From: Gammaproteobacteria bacterium
GTDB taxonomy: Bacteria; Pseudomonadota; Gammaproteobacteria; Steroidobacterales; Steroidobacteraceae
Length of the DNA stretch: 9,283 nucleotides
Direction of reading: 5' to 3'
Assembly (NCBI GenBank): GCA_020846815.1
Contig: JADLDF010000332.1
Coordinates: forward strand, 1 to 9,283
Part shown: positions 1-6,755 of the stretch, piece after piece
Position numbering within the stretch: position 1 is the stretch's first letter
Layout: every line of letters starts with the position of its first letter
Position numbers and translations under genes: made by a program
Notes under the pieces: model-generated
The model's input: the letters and a program-made list of their open reading frames with translations, nothing else
Databases searched by the model: none
Told to the model about the DNA's origin: nothing

Positions 1-343
1 CGACGGGCTTGGTCAGGAAGCCGAAAGCGCCCATCTGCGTGGCCTGCACGGCATCGGGGATGGTGCCGTGGGCCGTGAGGATGATGACCTTGAGGCCCGG
101 ATAGCGGTTCTGCAGCTCCTTGAGCAGCCCGATGCCGTCCATCTCGTCCATGCGCAGGTCGGTGACGACCAGGTCGGGACGGAAGCGGCTCGCGGCGGCG
201 AGCGCCTGGGCGCCGCTCTCGACGGCTTCGACTTCGTAGTTCTCGGCACGCAGCCGGATAGTCAGCAGCCGCAGCAGGCCGGGGTCGTCGTCGACCACGA
301 GGATGCGGGCCTTGCGCCTGGGAATCTGCAGTACAGCGTTCAT
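1..343 (-). CDS. glrR: GlrR/QseF-type response regulator, receiver domain (3' end outside window)
   Basis: The first 114 codons encode a complete-looking receiver domain. Visible residues are the acidic pocket D18-D19-D20 in VVDDDPGLLRLL, the phospho-acceptor D62 in VVTDLRMDEMDG, T90 in the ILTAHG switch region and K112 in LTKPV. The VDDDPGLLRLL and TDLRMD wording is typical of GlrR, a sigma-54-dependent activator of the NtrC type, so an AAA+ domain and a DNA-binding domain should follow beyond the left edge; they are not visible here. The ATG overlaps the stop codon of the upstream lipoprotein gene as ATGA, which indicates translational coupling. The partner kinase is encoded two genes upstream in the same operon. 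In enteric bacteria GlrR activates the small RNA gene glmY and an rpoE promoter; the targets in this organism are unknown. The family call rests on the receiver sequence plus the kinase-lipoprotein-regulator gene order, so it is firm but not complete. Confidence 0.9.
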   Translation of the reverse strand, partial: MNAVLQIPRRKARILVVDDDPGLLRLLTIRLRAENYEVEAVESGAQALAAASRFRPDLVVTDLRMDEMDGIGLLKELQNRYPGLKVIILTAHGTIPDAVQATQMGAFGFLTKPV

Positions 344-993
344 GGTCGTCCCTCCGGGGCGGTGGGCTTGCGTGCGGGTACGGTGGTCTGGCGTTCGATG
401 TTGGCGATGGCGTCGAGCTTGGCCTGCGCGTCCTCGAGGGCCTTGCGCAGCCGGACGTTCTCTTCGCTCTCGGCGGCGAGGCGGCGGTTCAGAGCGGCGA
501 GCCGCTCGCGCTCCGCGCGGTCGGAGTCGTTCTGCAGGCGGCGGTTCTCCGCAGCCAGTGCGAGCTGGCGGTCGACCTTCTGCAGCTCGAGGAAGGCCGC
601 AGCGTGCTCCACGGGCGTCATCGCCTCGGGCGCGGACAGCAGCTGGCGCAGCAGCTTCTGGGCGAGCACGGCGTCGGTGGACGGATGCCCCGGAGTCGCG
701 ACCGCCAGCGCGTAGCGCAGCTCGCTCGAGGGCGTCGGCATGGTGTCGTAGTCGCGCCGGATGTTGGCGAAGATCTCGGCCTGCTCGGCCGTGCCGGCCT
801 TGGCAAAGCGGTGCAGCAGCTCGAGGTAGAACGCCAGCGACTGCGCCTGCATCTGGTTGCGGTCGGGCAGGGCCACGGCTTCGGTGGTGCGGTCACGCTC
901 GGGGCTCGTGACCGTGCAGCCGGCCAACAGCGCGGTGAGCGCCGCGATGCCGACGAACGCGCCGGGATGGAGGACAGGGGCGTGGTGACGCAT
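340..993 (-). CDS. qseG: QseG-type outer-membrane lipoprotein of the GlrK/GlrR system
   Basis: This 217-residue protein starts MRHHAPVLHP and has a hydrophobic signal segment (about 11-25) ending in the lipobox LLAGC, so C26 would be lipidated and the mature protein would have 192 residues. No inner-membrane retention signal (Asp at +2) is seen; the residue after Cys is Thr, which fits an outer-membrane destination. Residues about 45-130 are helical. Residues about 135-198 are rich in Glu, Arg, Ala and Leu and look like a long coiled coil, followed by a short Pro/Lys tail. In E. coli QseG is encoded between glrK and glrR and is known to bind the kinase and tune its activity; the position here is identical. 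It begins 7 bp after the kinase stop codon, and its own stop overlaps the regulator start. A second in-frame ATG at 1011 would overlap the end of the kinase gene; I prefer 993 because the signal peptide then has normal length. Sequence similarity of this family is loose, so the name depends partly on context. Confidence 0.82.
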   Translation of the reverse strand: MRHHAPVLHPGAFVGIAALTALLAGCTVTSPERDRTTEAVALPDRNQMQAQSLAFYLELLHRFAKAGTAEQAEIFANIRRDYDTMPTPSSELRYALAVATPGHPSTDAVLAQKLLRQLLSAPEAMTPVEHAAAFLELQKVDRQLALAAENRRLQNDSDRAERERLAALNRRLAAESEENVRLRKALEDAQAKLDAIANIERQTTVPARKPTAPEGRP

Positions 994-1000
994 GGCTCGC

Positions 1001-2476
1001 TCAGGCGGCATGGGCCGTGGTCTCGGCGCCCGCGGGCGACTCGGCGCGCAGCGGCATGCGGATGCGGAAGTGGGCACCGGAGAACTCGCCGTCGATGATC
1101 TCGACGGAGCCACCGTGGACGGTCACGAACTCCATGACGACCGAGAGGCCGATGCCGGTGCCCTTGACCGAGCGGCCCGAAGGCTTGCCGGTGTAGAACG
1201 CGTCGAAGATCCGCGCACGATCCTCCGGGGGGATCCCCGGGCCGGAATCGGCGACGTCGAGCACGAACACCTCGCCCTCGGCATGGGCCCGGACGTGGAT
1301 CGTGCCACCGCGCGGCGAATACTTGATGGCGTTCGACAAGAGGTTCTCCAGGATCAGCCGCAGCTTGCCGCGATCGGCGTACAGCGTCAGGTCGTCCACC
1401 TTGACGTCGAGGCGCACGCGCTGCGAGAGCAGCGTGAGCTGCTGGTTCTCGAGCACCTGCTTGATCAGCGGGCGCGCGCGGAACTCGGACAGTTCCAACC
1501 CCAGGCTCTGGCTCTGCCAGGCGCTGAACGACAGCAGGTTTTCGATGAGTCGCTGCAGCTTGATGCCGTTGTCACGCAGGATGGCCGTCACTTCGCGCTG
1601 CCCGCTGTCGAGCTCGCCCACAGCACCGTCCATCAAAAGGTCCGTGCCCTCCCGGATATTGGCAAGCGGCGTCTTGAGCTCATGTGACATATGTCGCAGG
1701 AATCGGTTCCGTTCCTGGGCGAGGTCGAGCAGGCGCTGGCGCAGCCACTCCAGCTGGCGGCCGAGGCGCTCGAGGTCGAGCGGGCCGGTCACGACGATGG
1801 GATGGGAAAACGTGCCCCGGCCGAGCTCGCTGATGGCGCGGTCGATCTGCCGCAGCGGCCGGCCGATCCAGAAAGTGACCAGCAGCACCACGACCAGGGT
1901 CAGCGGCACCAGCAGCGCCGACTGCAGGAACAGGCGCTGGCGGGCGGCATCGGCCTGCAGGCGCAGCGCCGTGAGCTCGTTGTCGAGCTGGCGGTTGCCG
2001 CCTTCGGCGACCCGGCCGGCGACCTCGTTGAGACGCTCGAAACGCGTCAGCAGGGCTTCGTAGTCCGGCGTGCCTGGCGGGGTCTCGAGCACGCCCTGGC
2101 GCAGCGACTGCTGCAGGCGCTGCACCGAGGCGAGCAGGGGGCTCGCGTCGGTGCCCGCGAGCTGCAGCGCGAGCTGCTGGCGGGTCGCGTTCAGCCGCTC
2201 GTCGGTCTGCGAATAGGCGTCCAGCAGCTTGTCGTCGCCGAGCACCTGATAGAGGCGCGCAGTGCGCTCGAGCGCGGCGATGGAACTCAGCAGCACCTGG
2301 CTCGATCGCGTGGCCTCGACGCCGCGCAGCACCAGTTCCTGGCTGGTGTTGGCGAGCTTGCGCATCTGCACTGCGGCATTGAGCACCGCGACGGCCAGCG
2401 GGATCGCGGCCAGGGCGAGGCCGAACAGCATGAGGCTGCTGAGGGATTTGGGGCGGGCCCAGCGCATTCCCGGCAT
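1001..2476 (-). CDS. glrK: GlrK/QseE-type sensor histidine kinase
   Basis: This 491-residue inner-membrane kinase would autophosphorylate and pass phosphate to the GlrR-type regulator encoded downstream. A first membrane segment lies at about 12-35 and a second at about 184-205, framing a periplasmic, helix-rich sensor region of about 145 residues. A HAMP linker follows (about 206-256). The H-box RHMSHELKTPLA gives phospho-acceptor H265. The ATP-binding domain shows the N-box ENLLSNAIKYSP (377-388), the G1 box DSGPGI (D410), the F-box IFDAFYTG (423-430) and the G2 box GTGIGL (439-444), so all catalytic elements are intact. The open frame extends further upstream, but the extra residues lack family character; ATG at 2476, or the in-frame ATG at 2467 three codons later, places the first membrane helix near the N terminus. 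The 2467 start has GGGA very close in front and 2476 has no clear Shine-Dalgarno, so the exact start is uncertain. It is the first gene of a three-gene operon. Confidence 0.92.
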   Translation of the reverse strand: MPGMRWARPKSLSSLMLFGLALAAIPLAVAVLNAAVQMRKLANTSQELVLRGVEATRSSQVLLSSIAALERTARLYQVLGDDKLLDAYSQTDERLNATRQQLALQLAGTDASPLLASVQRLQQSLRQGVLETPPGTPDYEALLTRFERLNEVAGRVAEGGNRQLDNELTALRLQADAARQRLFLQSALLVPLTLVVVLLVTFWIGRPLRQIDRAISELGRGTFSHPIVVTGPLDLERLGRQLEWLRQRLLDLAQERNRFLRHMSHELKTPLANIREGTDLLMDGAVGELDSGQREVTAILRDNGIKLQRLIENLLSFSAWQSQSLGLELSEFRARPLIKQVLENQQLTLLSQRVRLDVKVDDLTLYADRGKLRLILENLLSNAIKYSPRGGTIHVRAHAEGEVFVLDVADSGPGIPPEDRARIFDAFYTGKPSGRSVKGTGIGLSVVMEFVTVHGGSVEIIDGEFSGAHFRIRMPLRAESPAGAETTAHAA

Positions 2477-2524
2477 TTTAGGCCAGTGCAGGCCGGCGCG
2501 GGCGGCGGCGTGACGGTCGGGACA

Positions 2525-2547
2525 GCAACTGTATGCAGTTGCCGACA
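2525..2547 (-). promoter_or_regulatory. Inverted repeat with near-consensus GlrR binding site upstream of glrK
   Basis: Positions 2525-2531 (GCAACTG) and 2536-2542 (CAGTTGC) form perfect 7-bp arms around TATG. Overlapping this, the minus strand from 2547 to 2530 reads TGTC, ten bases, then TACA. The binding site established for enteric GlrR/QseF is TGTC-N10-GACA, so this matches 7 of 8 fixed positions with exact spacing. It lies about 54 bp upstream of the kinase ATG, in the 204-bp gap before galE. A regulator binding here would sit at the operon promoter. I could not find a convincing sigma-54 (-24/-12) or sigma-70 promoter beside it, so the function is inference. Confidence 0.4.
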
Positions 2548-2680
2548 GTCGACGCGGGTTCCGGGACGCGCCGCGGCCGGACGTCCCTGGTCGGCGTATT
2601 CGCACCTCGCCGTCGGGAGAGTGCCGCGCCCGGCTGTGGGCGGCAGGCGAGGCGCGGGCGGGGGTGCGACGCCGCCGGGA

Positions 2681-3676
2681 CTAGGCCCAGGGCTGGACGG
2701 CCAGCCTCCGTTCCCAGGCGAGGGAGGAGCGGACGATCTCGTCGAGGTCGTCGAGCCGCGGCGTCCAGCCGAGCGCCTGCTTGATGCGGTCGGCGCGGGC
2801 GACCAGCACCGGCGGGTCGCCGGCGCGGCGCGGTTCCTCACGCACGTTCAGGCGCGTGCCGCCGACGCGCTCGATCGACTGCAGGACCTCGCGGACGCTG
2901 TAGCCGTGGCCGTAGCCGCAGTTGAGCGTGGTCGAGGCACCGCCCTCGCGCAGGTAGCGCAGCGCGTCGAGGTGCGCGGTCGCGAGGTCGGTGACGTGGA
3001 TGTAATCCCGCACTCCCGTGCCGTCGGACGTCGGGTAGTCGGTGCCGAACACCGCGAGCCCCGGGCGCTTGCCGACCACGGCTTCGGCGGCCACCTTGAT
3101 CAGCAGCGTGGCCTCGCGGGTCGACTGGCCGATGCGGCCGGCAGGATCGGAGCCGGCGACGTTGAAATAGCGCAGCACCACGTGCCGCAGTGCCGAGGCG
3201 GCGGAGAGGTCCCGCAGCATCCACTCGGACATGAGCTTGGAGGTGCCGTAGGGGTTGATCGGCGCGGTCGGCGTGTCCTCGCTGGCGAAGCCGCTCTCAA
3301 GGATGCCGTAGACAGCCGCCGTAGAGGAGAACACGAAATTGCGCACCCCGTGCTCCGCGCAGGCCTGCAGGAGGTTCCGCGTCGAGCAGGTGTTGTTGCC
3401 GTAGTATTTGAGCGGATCGCGGACGGATTCGGGGACGATGGTATGCGCGGCGAAGTGCAGGACGGTGTCGATGCGGTGCTCGCGCAGCAGGCGGCCGACG
3501 AGCTCGCGGTCGCCGACTTCGCCGACGACCAGCGGAGTATCGAGCACGGCCTGGCGGAAGCCGGTGGACAGGTTGTCGAGCACGATGACCTGTTCGCCGC
3601 GTTCGCGCAGCTGCAGGACGACGTGGCTGCCGATGTAGCCGGCGCCGCCGGTGACGAGGACGGTTGACTGGGACAT
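2681..3676 (-). CDS. galE: UDP-glucose 4-epimerase (GalE)
   Basis: This 331-residue cytoplasmic extended short-chain dehydrogenase/reductase interconverts UDP-galactose and UDP-glucose with tightly bound NAD, supplying galactose-containing envelope sugars and closing the Leloir pathway. The Rossmann fold starts with TVLVTGGAGYIGSH (glycine motif 10-16), and D34 in VLDNLSTG is placed to bind the adenine ribose. The catalytic triad is visible as T119 in FSSTAAVYG and Y143/K147 in NPYGTSK. Other family signatures are LHFAAHTIVPES, RYFNVAGSDPAGRIG, DGTGVRDYIHVTDLA and LNCGYGHGYSV. Length is close to the 338 residues of E. coli GalE, so the gene is complete. ATG at 3676 is chosen because family homology begins there and GGA lies nine bases upstream; the open frame continues upstream only as antisense of srkA. 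The residue equivalent to E. coli Tyr299, which limits substrate size, aligns with L291 here, so activity on N-acetylated sugars is possible. The gene is divergent from srkA. Confidence 0.95.
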   Translation of the reverse strand: MSQSTVLVTGGAGYIGSHVVLQLRERGEQVIVLDNLSTGFRQAVLDTPLVVGEVGDRELVGRLLREHRIDTVLHFAAHTIVPESVRDPLKYYGNNTCSTRNLLQACAEHGVRNFVFSSTAAVYGILESGFASEDTPTAPINPYGTSKLMSEWMLRDLSAASALRHVVLRYFNVAGSDPAGRIGQSTREATLLIKVAAEAVVGKRPGLAVFGTDYPTSDGTGVRDYIHVTDLATAHLDALRYLREGGASTTLNCGYGHGYSVREVLQSIERVGGTRLNVREEPRRAGDPPVLVARADRIKQALGWTPRLDDLDEIVRSSLAWERRLAVQPWA

Positions 3677-3781
3677 GCAGGTTTCCGCGACGATGATGCT
3701 CAGGAACGACAGGCCGACGATCATAGCCAAGCCGCCCGCGGCGGGCGTGATGCGACCGACATTGTGTGCGGGTGCCCACCC
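3677..3781. promoter_or_regulatory. Divergent intergenic region between galE and srkA
   Basis: This 105-bp gap separates two divergently transcribed genes and must hold or overlap both promoters. I see no clear -35/-10 pairs. It contains an interrupted palindrome at 3733-3747, CGCCCGC, one G, then GCGGGCG, with perfect 7-bp arms. Such a symmetric site could be an operator, but simple GC-rich composition can also create it. Confidence 0.35.
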
Positions 3782-4774
3782 ATGACGCGCTTCACGGATC
3801 GTCCCTTCGATGCCCTGTCGCCCGACGCGGTGCTGGCCGCGGCCGAGGCGCTGGGCATCGAGTGTGACGGGCGGCTGTTCGCGCTCAACAGTTACGAGAA
3901 CCGCGTCTACCAGGTCGGCTCGAGCAGCCACGGCAGCCTGGTCTTCAAGTTCTACCGGCCCGGCCGCTGGAGCGATGCGCAGATCCTGGAGGAACATGCG
4001 TTCGCGCTCGAGCTCGCGGCGGCGGAGCTGCCGGTCGTCGCGCCGCTGGCGTTCGACGGCCGCACGCTGTGCCGTCGCGACGGCCTGCGCTACGCGGCCT
4101 TCCCGCGACGCGCGGCGCGCGCCGTCGAGCTCGATTCCCGTGGCTCGCTGGAACTCATCGGCCGCAGCCTGGGGCGGCTGCATGCGATCGGCGCGCAGAC
4201 GCGCTTCGCGGTGCGGCCGGCGCTCGGGGTCGAGCGGCTCGGCTGGCAGGCGCGCGACATGCTGCTCGGCTCGGATCTGCTCGACGAGTCGATAGCGGCG
4301 CGTTATGAAGAGGTCTCGCGTGAGCTGCTCGAGGCTGTCGATGCCGCCTGGTCGGGATTCGGGCCCGTATCCATGATCCGCATCCATGGCGACTGCCACC
4401 TCGGCAACGTGCTCTGGGACGAGCACGGGCCGGTATTCGTCGACCTCGACGATTGCATGACCGGGCCACGGATCCAGGACCTCTGGATGTTCATCTCCGG
4501 CTCCGCTGATGAGCGCCGTGGCCAGTGGGACGAGCTCTGCGCAGGCTACCGGCAGTTCGCCGACCTCGACGAGGCGGAGATCGCGCTGATCGAGCCGCTG
4601 CGCGCGCTGCGCATGGTCCATCACAGCGCCTGGATCGCCGCCCGCTGGAACGATCCGGCGTTCCCGCGTGCCTTCCCGTGGTTCACGAGCCCGCGCTACT
4701 GGCAGGAGCATCTGAGCGATCTGTGGCAGCAGCTCGAGGCCGTGGCGGAGCCGCCGATGGCGGCGCCACCGTAG
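3782..4774 (+). CDS. srkA: Stress response kinase A (SrkA/YihE), serine/threonine protein kinase
   Basis: This 330-residue cytoplasmic kinase has the aminoglycoside-phosphotransferase-like fold. It resembles E. coli SrkA (328 residues) along its whole length. Shared stretches include LNSYENRVYQV (36-45), VFKFYRPGRWS with K56 as likely ATP-binding Lys, AQILEEHAFALEL, and VVAPLAFDG. The catalytic loop is IHGDCHLGN (201-209, base D204), and the metal-binding loop is FVDLDDCMTGP (D221-D224). The C-terminal part has IEPLRALRMVHHSAW and DPAFPRAFPWFT. In E. coli SrkA is induced by the Cpx envelope-stress system and protects against stress-induced death, acting against MazEF toxin effects. There it lies just upstream of dsbA; here dsbA is absent and galE is the divergent neighbour. 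A GTG at 3764 is in frame, but ATG at 3782 matches the family N terminus better; the Shine-Dalgarno is weak (GCGGGTG). No catalytic residue is missing. Confidence 0.95.
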   Translation: MTRFTDRPFDALSPDAVLAAAEALGIECDGRLFALNSYENRVYQVGSSSHGSLVFKFYRPGRWSDAQILEEHAFALELAAAELPVVAPLAFDGRTLCRRDGLRYAAFPRRAARAVELDSRGSLELIGRSLGRLHAIGAQTRFAVRPALGVERLGWQARDMLLGSDLLDESIAARYEEVSRELLEAVDAAWSGFGPVSMIRIHGDCHLGNVLWDEHGPVFVDLDDCMTGPRIQDLWMFISGSADERRGQWDELCAGYRQFADLDEAEIALIEPLRALRMVHHSAWIAARWNDPAFPRAFPWFTSPRYWQEHLSDLWQQLEAVAEPPMAAPP

Positions 4775-5009
4775 CCCGCGCCGGGGGCCGGCAGCCACGG
4801 GCCCTCGTCCGGTCCTCCCCCAGCCAGGGCCAAGGGCAAGCTCGAGCCGTCAGCCACGGCCGGTCCACCTCTGGCCGTCGCCCGGCCTCCCGGGGCCAGG
4901 CCCCGATGTCCCCGGCCGGCAGCCGTACCTCGTCACAGTTATCGCATCCGGCCGGGCGGGGCTCCCGGTGGCCTGTGCTACGGTCGGACGACCCCTGCTG
5001 GAGCCATCG
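4775..5009. other. Intergenic region between srkA and metallopeptidase gene
   Basis: No coding sequence is supported in these 235 bp. A short inverted repeat lies at 4891-4905 (CGGGGCC, A, GGCCCCG), which in RNA would give a 6-bp stem with a three-base loop but has no following T run. The 9-mer CAGCCACGG occurs at 4792-4800 and again at 4851-4859, each copy followed within a few bases by CCGGTCC, so the stretch may contain a small imperfect duplication about 60 bp apart. Close to the next gene, TGTGCTACGGT (4974-4984) resembles an extended -10 element, but no -35 is seen. GGAG at 5000-5003 is a good ribosome binding site for the gene at 5010. Confidence 0.4.
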
Positions 5010-6734
5010 ATGCCGGCCATCGTGCCCTTTCCGGTCCCTTTCCCGTGCCTGCGCCCCCCGCTTGCGCCATTCGTGGCCCTGGTCGCGGCGCTGGTCGTGA
5101 CCGCCTGCGGCGGCGGCGGTGCGGACCCGGGCGGGACGATTGCGGTGGCGCCGGCACCGGGGGCGACGTCCGTCACCGTGACCGGGACCGCCACTTTCGA
5201 CCGCGTGCCGTTCGTCACCACCGCGGGCGGCGGGCTCGACTTCGCGCGTGCGACGCCCGCGCCGGCCCGCGGCGTGACGCTCGAGGCCGTGGCCGCGTCG
5301 GGCCAGACCGTGCTGGCCTCGACCACGACCGATGCCAATGGCCAGTTCGCGCTCGACGTGCCTTCCGGCACCGAGCTGTTCCTGCGCATGAAGGCCGAAA
5401 TGCGTCGCAGCGGCGCGCCGTCCTGGCTCGTGACGGTGCGCGACAACACGGCCGGCGATGCCCTGTACGTCGTGGACACGCCGAGCTTCGGCAGCGGCAG
5501 TGCGGCGCTGCGCCGCGACGTCCATGCCGGCAGCGGCTGGGCGGCGGGCAGCGGCTATACCGGGCCGCGCGCGGCCGCGCCGCTCGCGATCCTCGACACG
5601 ATCTGGCAGGCGATGCAGCTCGTGCTCTCGGCCGATGCGTCGGCGGGCTTTCCCGAGCTCAAAGCCTACTGGAGCCCGCGCAACATCGGCTGCCACGAAG
5701 GCGCAGGGGGCTTCTGCGATGGCACGGCGGCGGCGCGGGCCCGCGGCGAGATCGGCACCAGCTTCTACGCGATCCTCGGTTCGCAGGGCGCGAGCATCTA
5801 CGTGCTCGGCGCGGCCGACGTCGATTCGGACGAGTTCGACCAGCACGTGCTGGCCCACGAATGGGGCCACTACTACCAGGACAACTTCTCGCGCGACGAC
5901 AGCACCGGCGGGCCGCATTCGGCCAGCGAGCGGCTCGACCTGCGGGTCGCCTTCAGCGAGGGCTGGGGCAATGCCTTCGCCGGCATGGTCCGCGGCGATC
6001 CGGTCTATCGCGACAGCTTCGGCGCGCAGCAGCACAGCGACTTCGCGATCGACGTCGAGAACAATGCCGTGACCTTCCCCGGCTGGTTCAGCGAAGCCTC
6101 GGTGCATTCGATCTTCTACGACCTGTTCGATGCGGCGAACGAGGCCGGCGACACGGTCGAGCTCGGCTTCGGACCCGTCCACGCGGCCATGCGCGGCGGG
6201 ATCCGCGACACGCCCGCGTTCACCTCGGTGTATGCACTGCTCAATGCGCTGCGCACTTCGCGGCCGGACCAGGCGGCCGGCATCGCCGCGCTCGCCGGCG
6301 GGCAGCTCATCGCCGCGGCGCCGGACGACTTCGGCAGCGGCGAGAGCAATTCGGGGGGCGATGCGCGAAATCTGCCGATCTTCCCGCTGATGACGCCCGG
6401 GACGACGCGCCAGCTGTGCTCGAATCTGCCTGCCGGTCGATCCGCGGTCTACAACAAGCTCGGCAACCGACGCTACCTGCGTTTCACGCTCGCGGTCAGC
6501 GGCATGGTGTCGATCGCCGTCCGCAACGGCCGCAGCGGTACCGACCCGGACATCATCCTGTATGCTGCGGGCGTAGAGCGCGGCCGGGCGGAAAGCCAGG
6601 CCTCGGGGATCGAAACCCTGACCCTGCCGCTGCAGGCCGGCACCTACGTCGCGGAGATCTACGAATACTCCAACGTCGAGGGAACGGCGCCTCGCGGCAA
6701 CGAGTGTTTCGACGTGACGCTGACCGTCTCCTGA
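5010..6734 (+). CDS. Exported lipoprotein with HEWGH zinc-metallopeptidase domain
   Basis: This 574-residue protein has a hydrophobic signal segment (about 19-32) ending in the lipobox VVTAC, so C33 would be lipidated; a Gly-rich linker follows. Residues about 54-130 look like a carboxypeptidase-regulatory or CNA-B-like beta-sandwich (GVTLEAVAASGQTVLAS, then TTDANGQFALDVPSG). The central domain carries the zincin motif LAHEWGHYYQ with H283, E284 and H287. E317 in AFSEGWGNAF, 30 residues later, is the likely third zinc ligand, as in gluzincins. Residues about 465-574 resemble a bacterial pre-peptidase C-terminal domain (YLRFTLAVSG, DPDIILYAAG, LPLQAGTYVAEIYEYS), with C470 and C566 placed for a disulfide; C228 and C236 form another possible pair. 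Substrate is unknown. I chose ATG at 5010, not 4968, because GGAG lies six bases upstream and the signal peptide then begins correctly. The next lipoprotein gene starts 21 bp later, so the two are probably co-transcribed. No named peptidase family is assigned with certainty. Confidence 0.85.
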   Translation: MPAIVPFPVPFPCLRPPLAPFVALVAALVVTACGGGGADPGGTIAVAPAPGATSVTVTGTATFDRVPFVTTAGGGLDFARATPAPARGVTLEAVAASGQTVLASTTTDANGQFALDVPSGTELFLRMKAEMRRSGAPSWLVTVRDNTAGDALYVVDTPSFGSGSAALRRDVHAGSGWAAGSGYTGPRAAAPLAILDTIWQAMQLVLSADASAGFPELKAYWSPRNIGCHEGAGGFCDGTAAARARGEIGTSFYAILGSQGASIYVLGAADVDSDEFDQHVLAHEWGHYYQDNFSRDDSTGGPHSASERLDLRVAFSEGWGNAFAGMVRGDPVYRDSFGAQQHSDFAIDVENNAVTFPGWFSEASVHSIFYDLFDAANEAGDTVELGFGPVHAAMRGGIRDTPAFTSVYALLNALRTSRPDQAAGIAALAGGQLIAAAPDDFGSGESNSGGDARNLPIFPLMTPGTTRQLCSNLPAGRSAVYNKLGNRRYLRFTLAVSGMVSIAVRNGRSGTDPDIILYAAGVERGRAESQASGIETLTLPLQAGTYVAEIYEYSNVEGTAPRGNECFDVTLTVS

Positions 6735-6755
6735 CCGTTTCGAGGCGTAAGTTCC

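Noticed and set aside
1691..3667. A 658-codon plus-strand frame opposite the kinase and galE
   Set aside because: It is antisense to two genes with complete catalytic motifs, and its own product has only low-complexity Ala/Gly/Arg/Gln composition.
3676..4798. Upstream extension of the galE reading frame by 374 codons
   Set aside because: This part is antisense to srkA and lacks family character. GalE homology begins exactly at the ATG at 3676.
4891..4905. Inverted repeat CGGGGCC-A-GGCCCCG as an intrinsic terminator of srkA
   Set aside because: The stem is short, lies more than 110 bp after the stop codon and has no T run; GC-rich DNA makes such repeats common.
4974..4984. TGTGCTACGGT as an extended -10 promoter for the peptidase gene
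   Set aside because: There is no -35 element at suitable spacing, and the match is partial, so I note it within the intergenic entry only.
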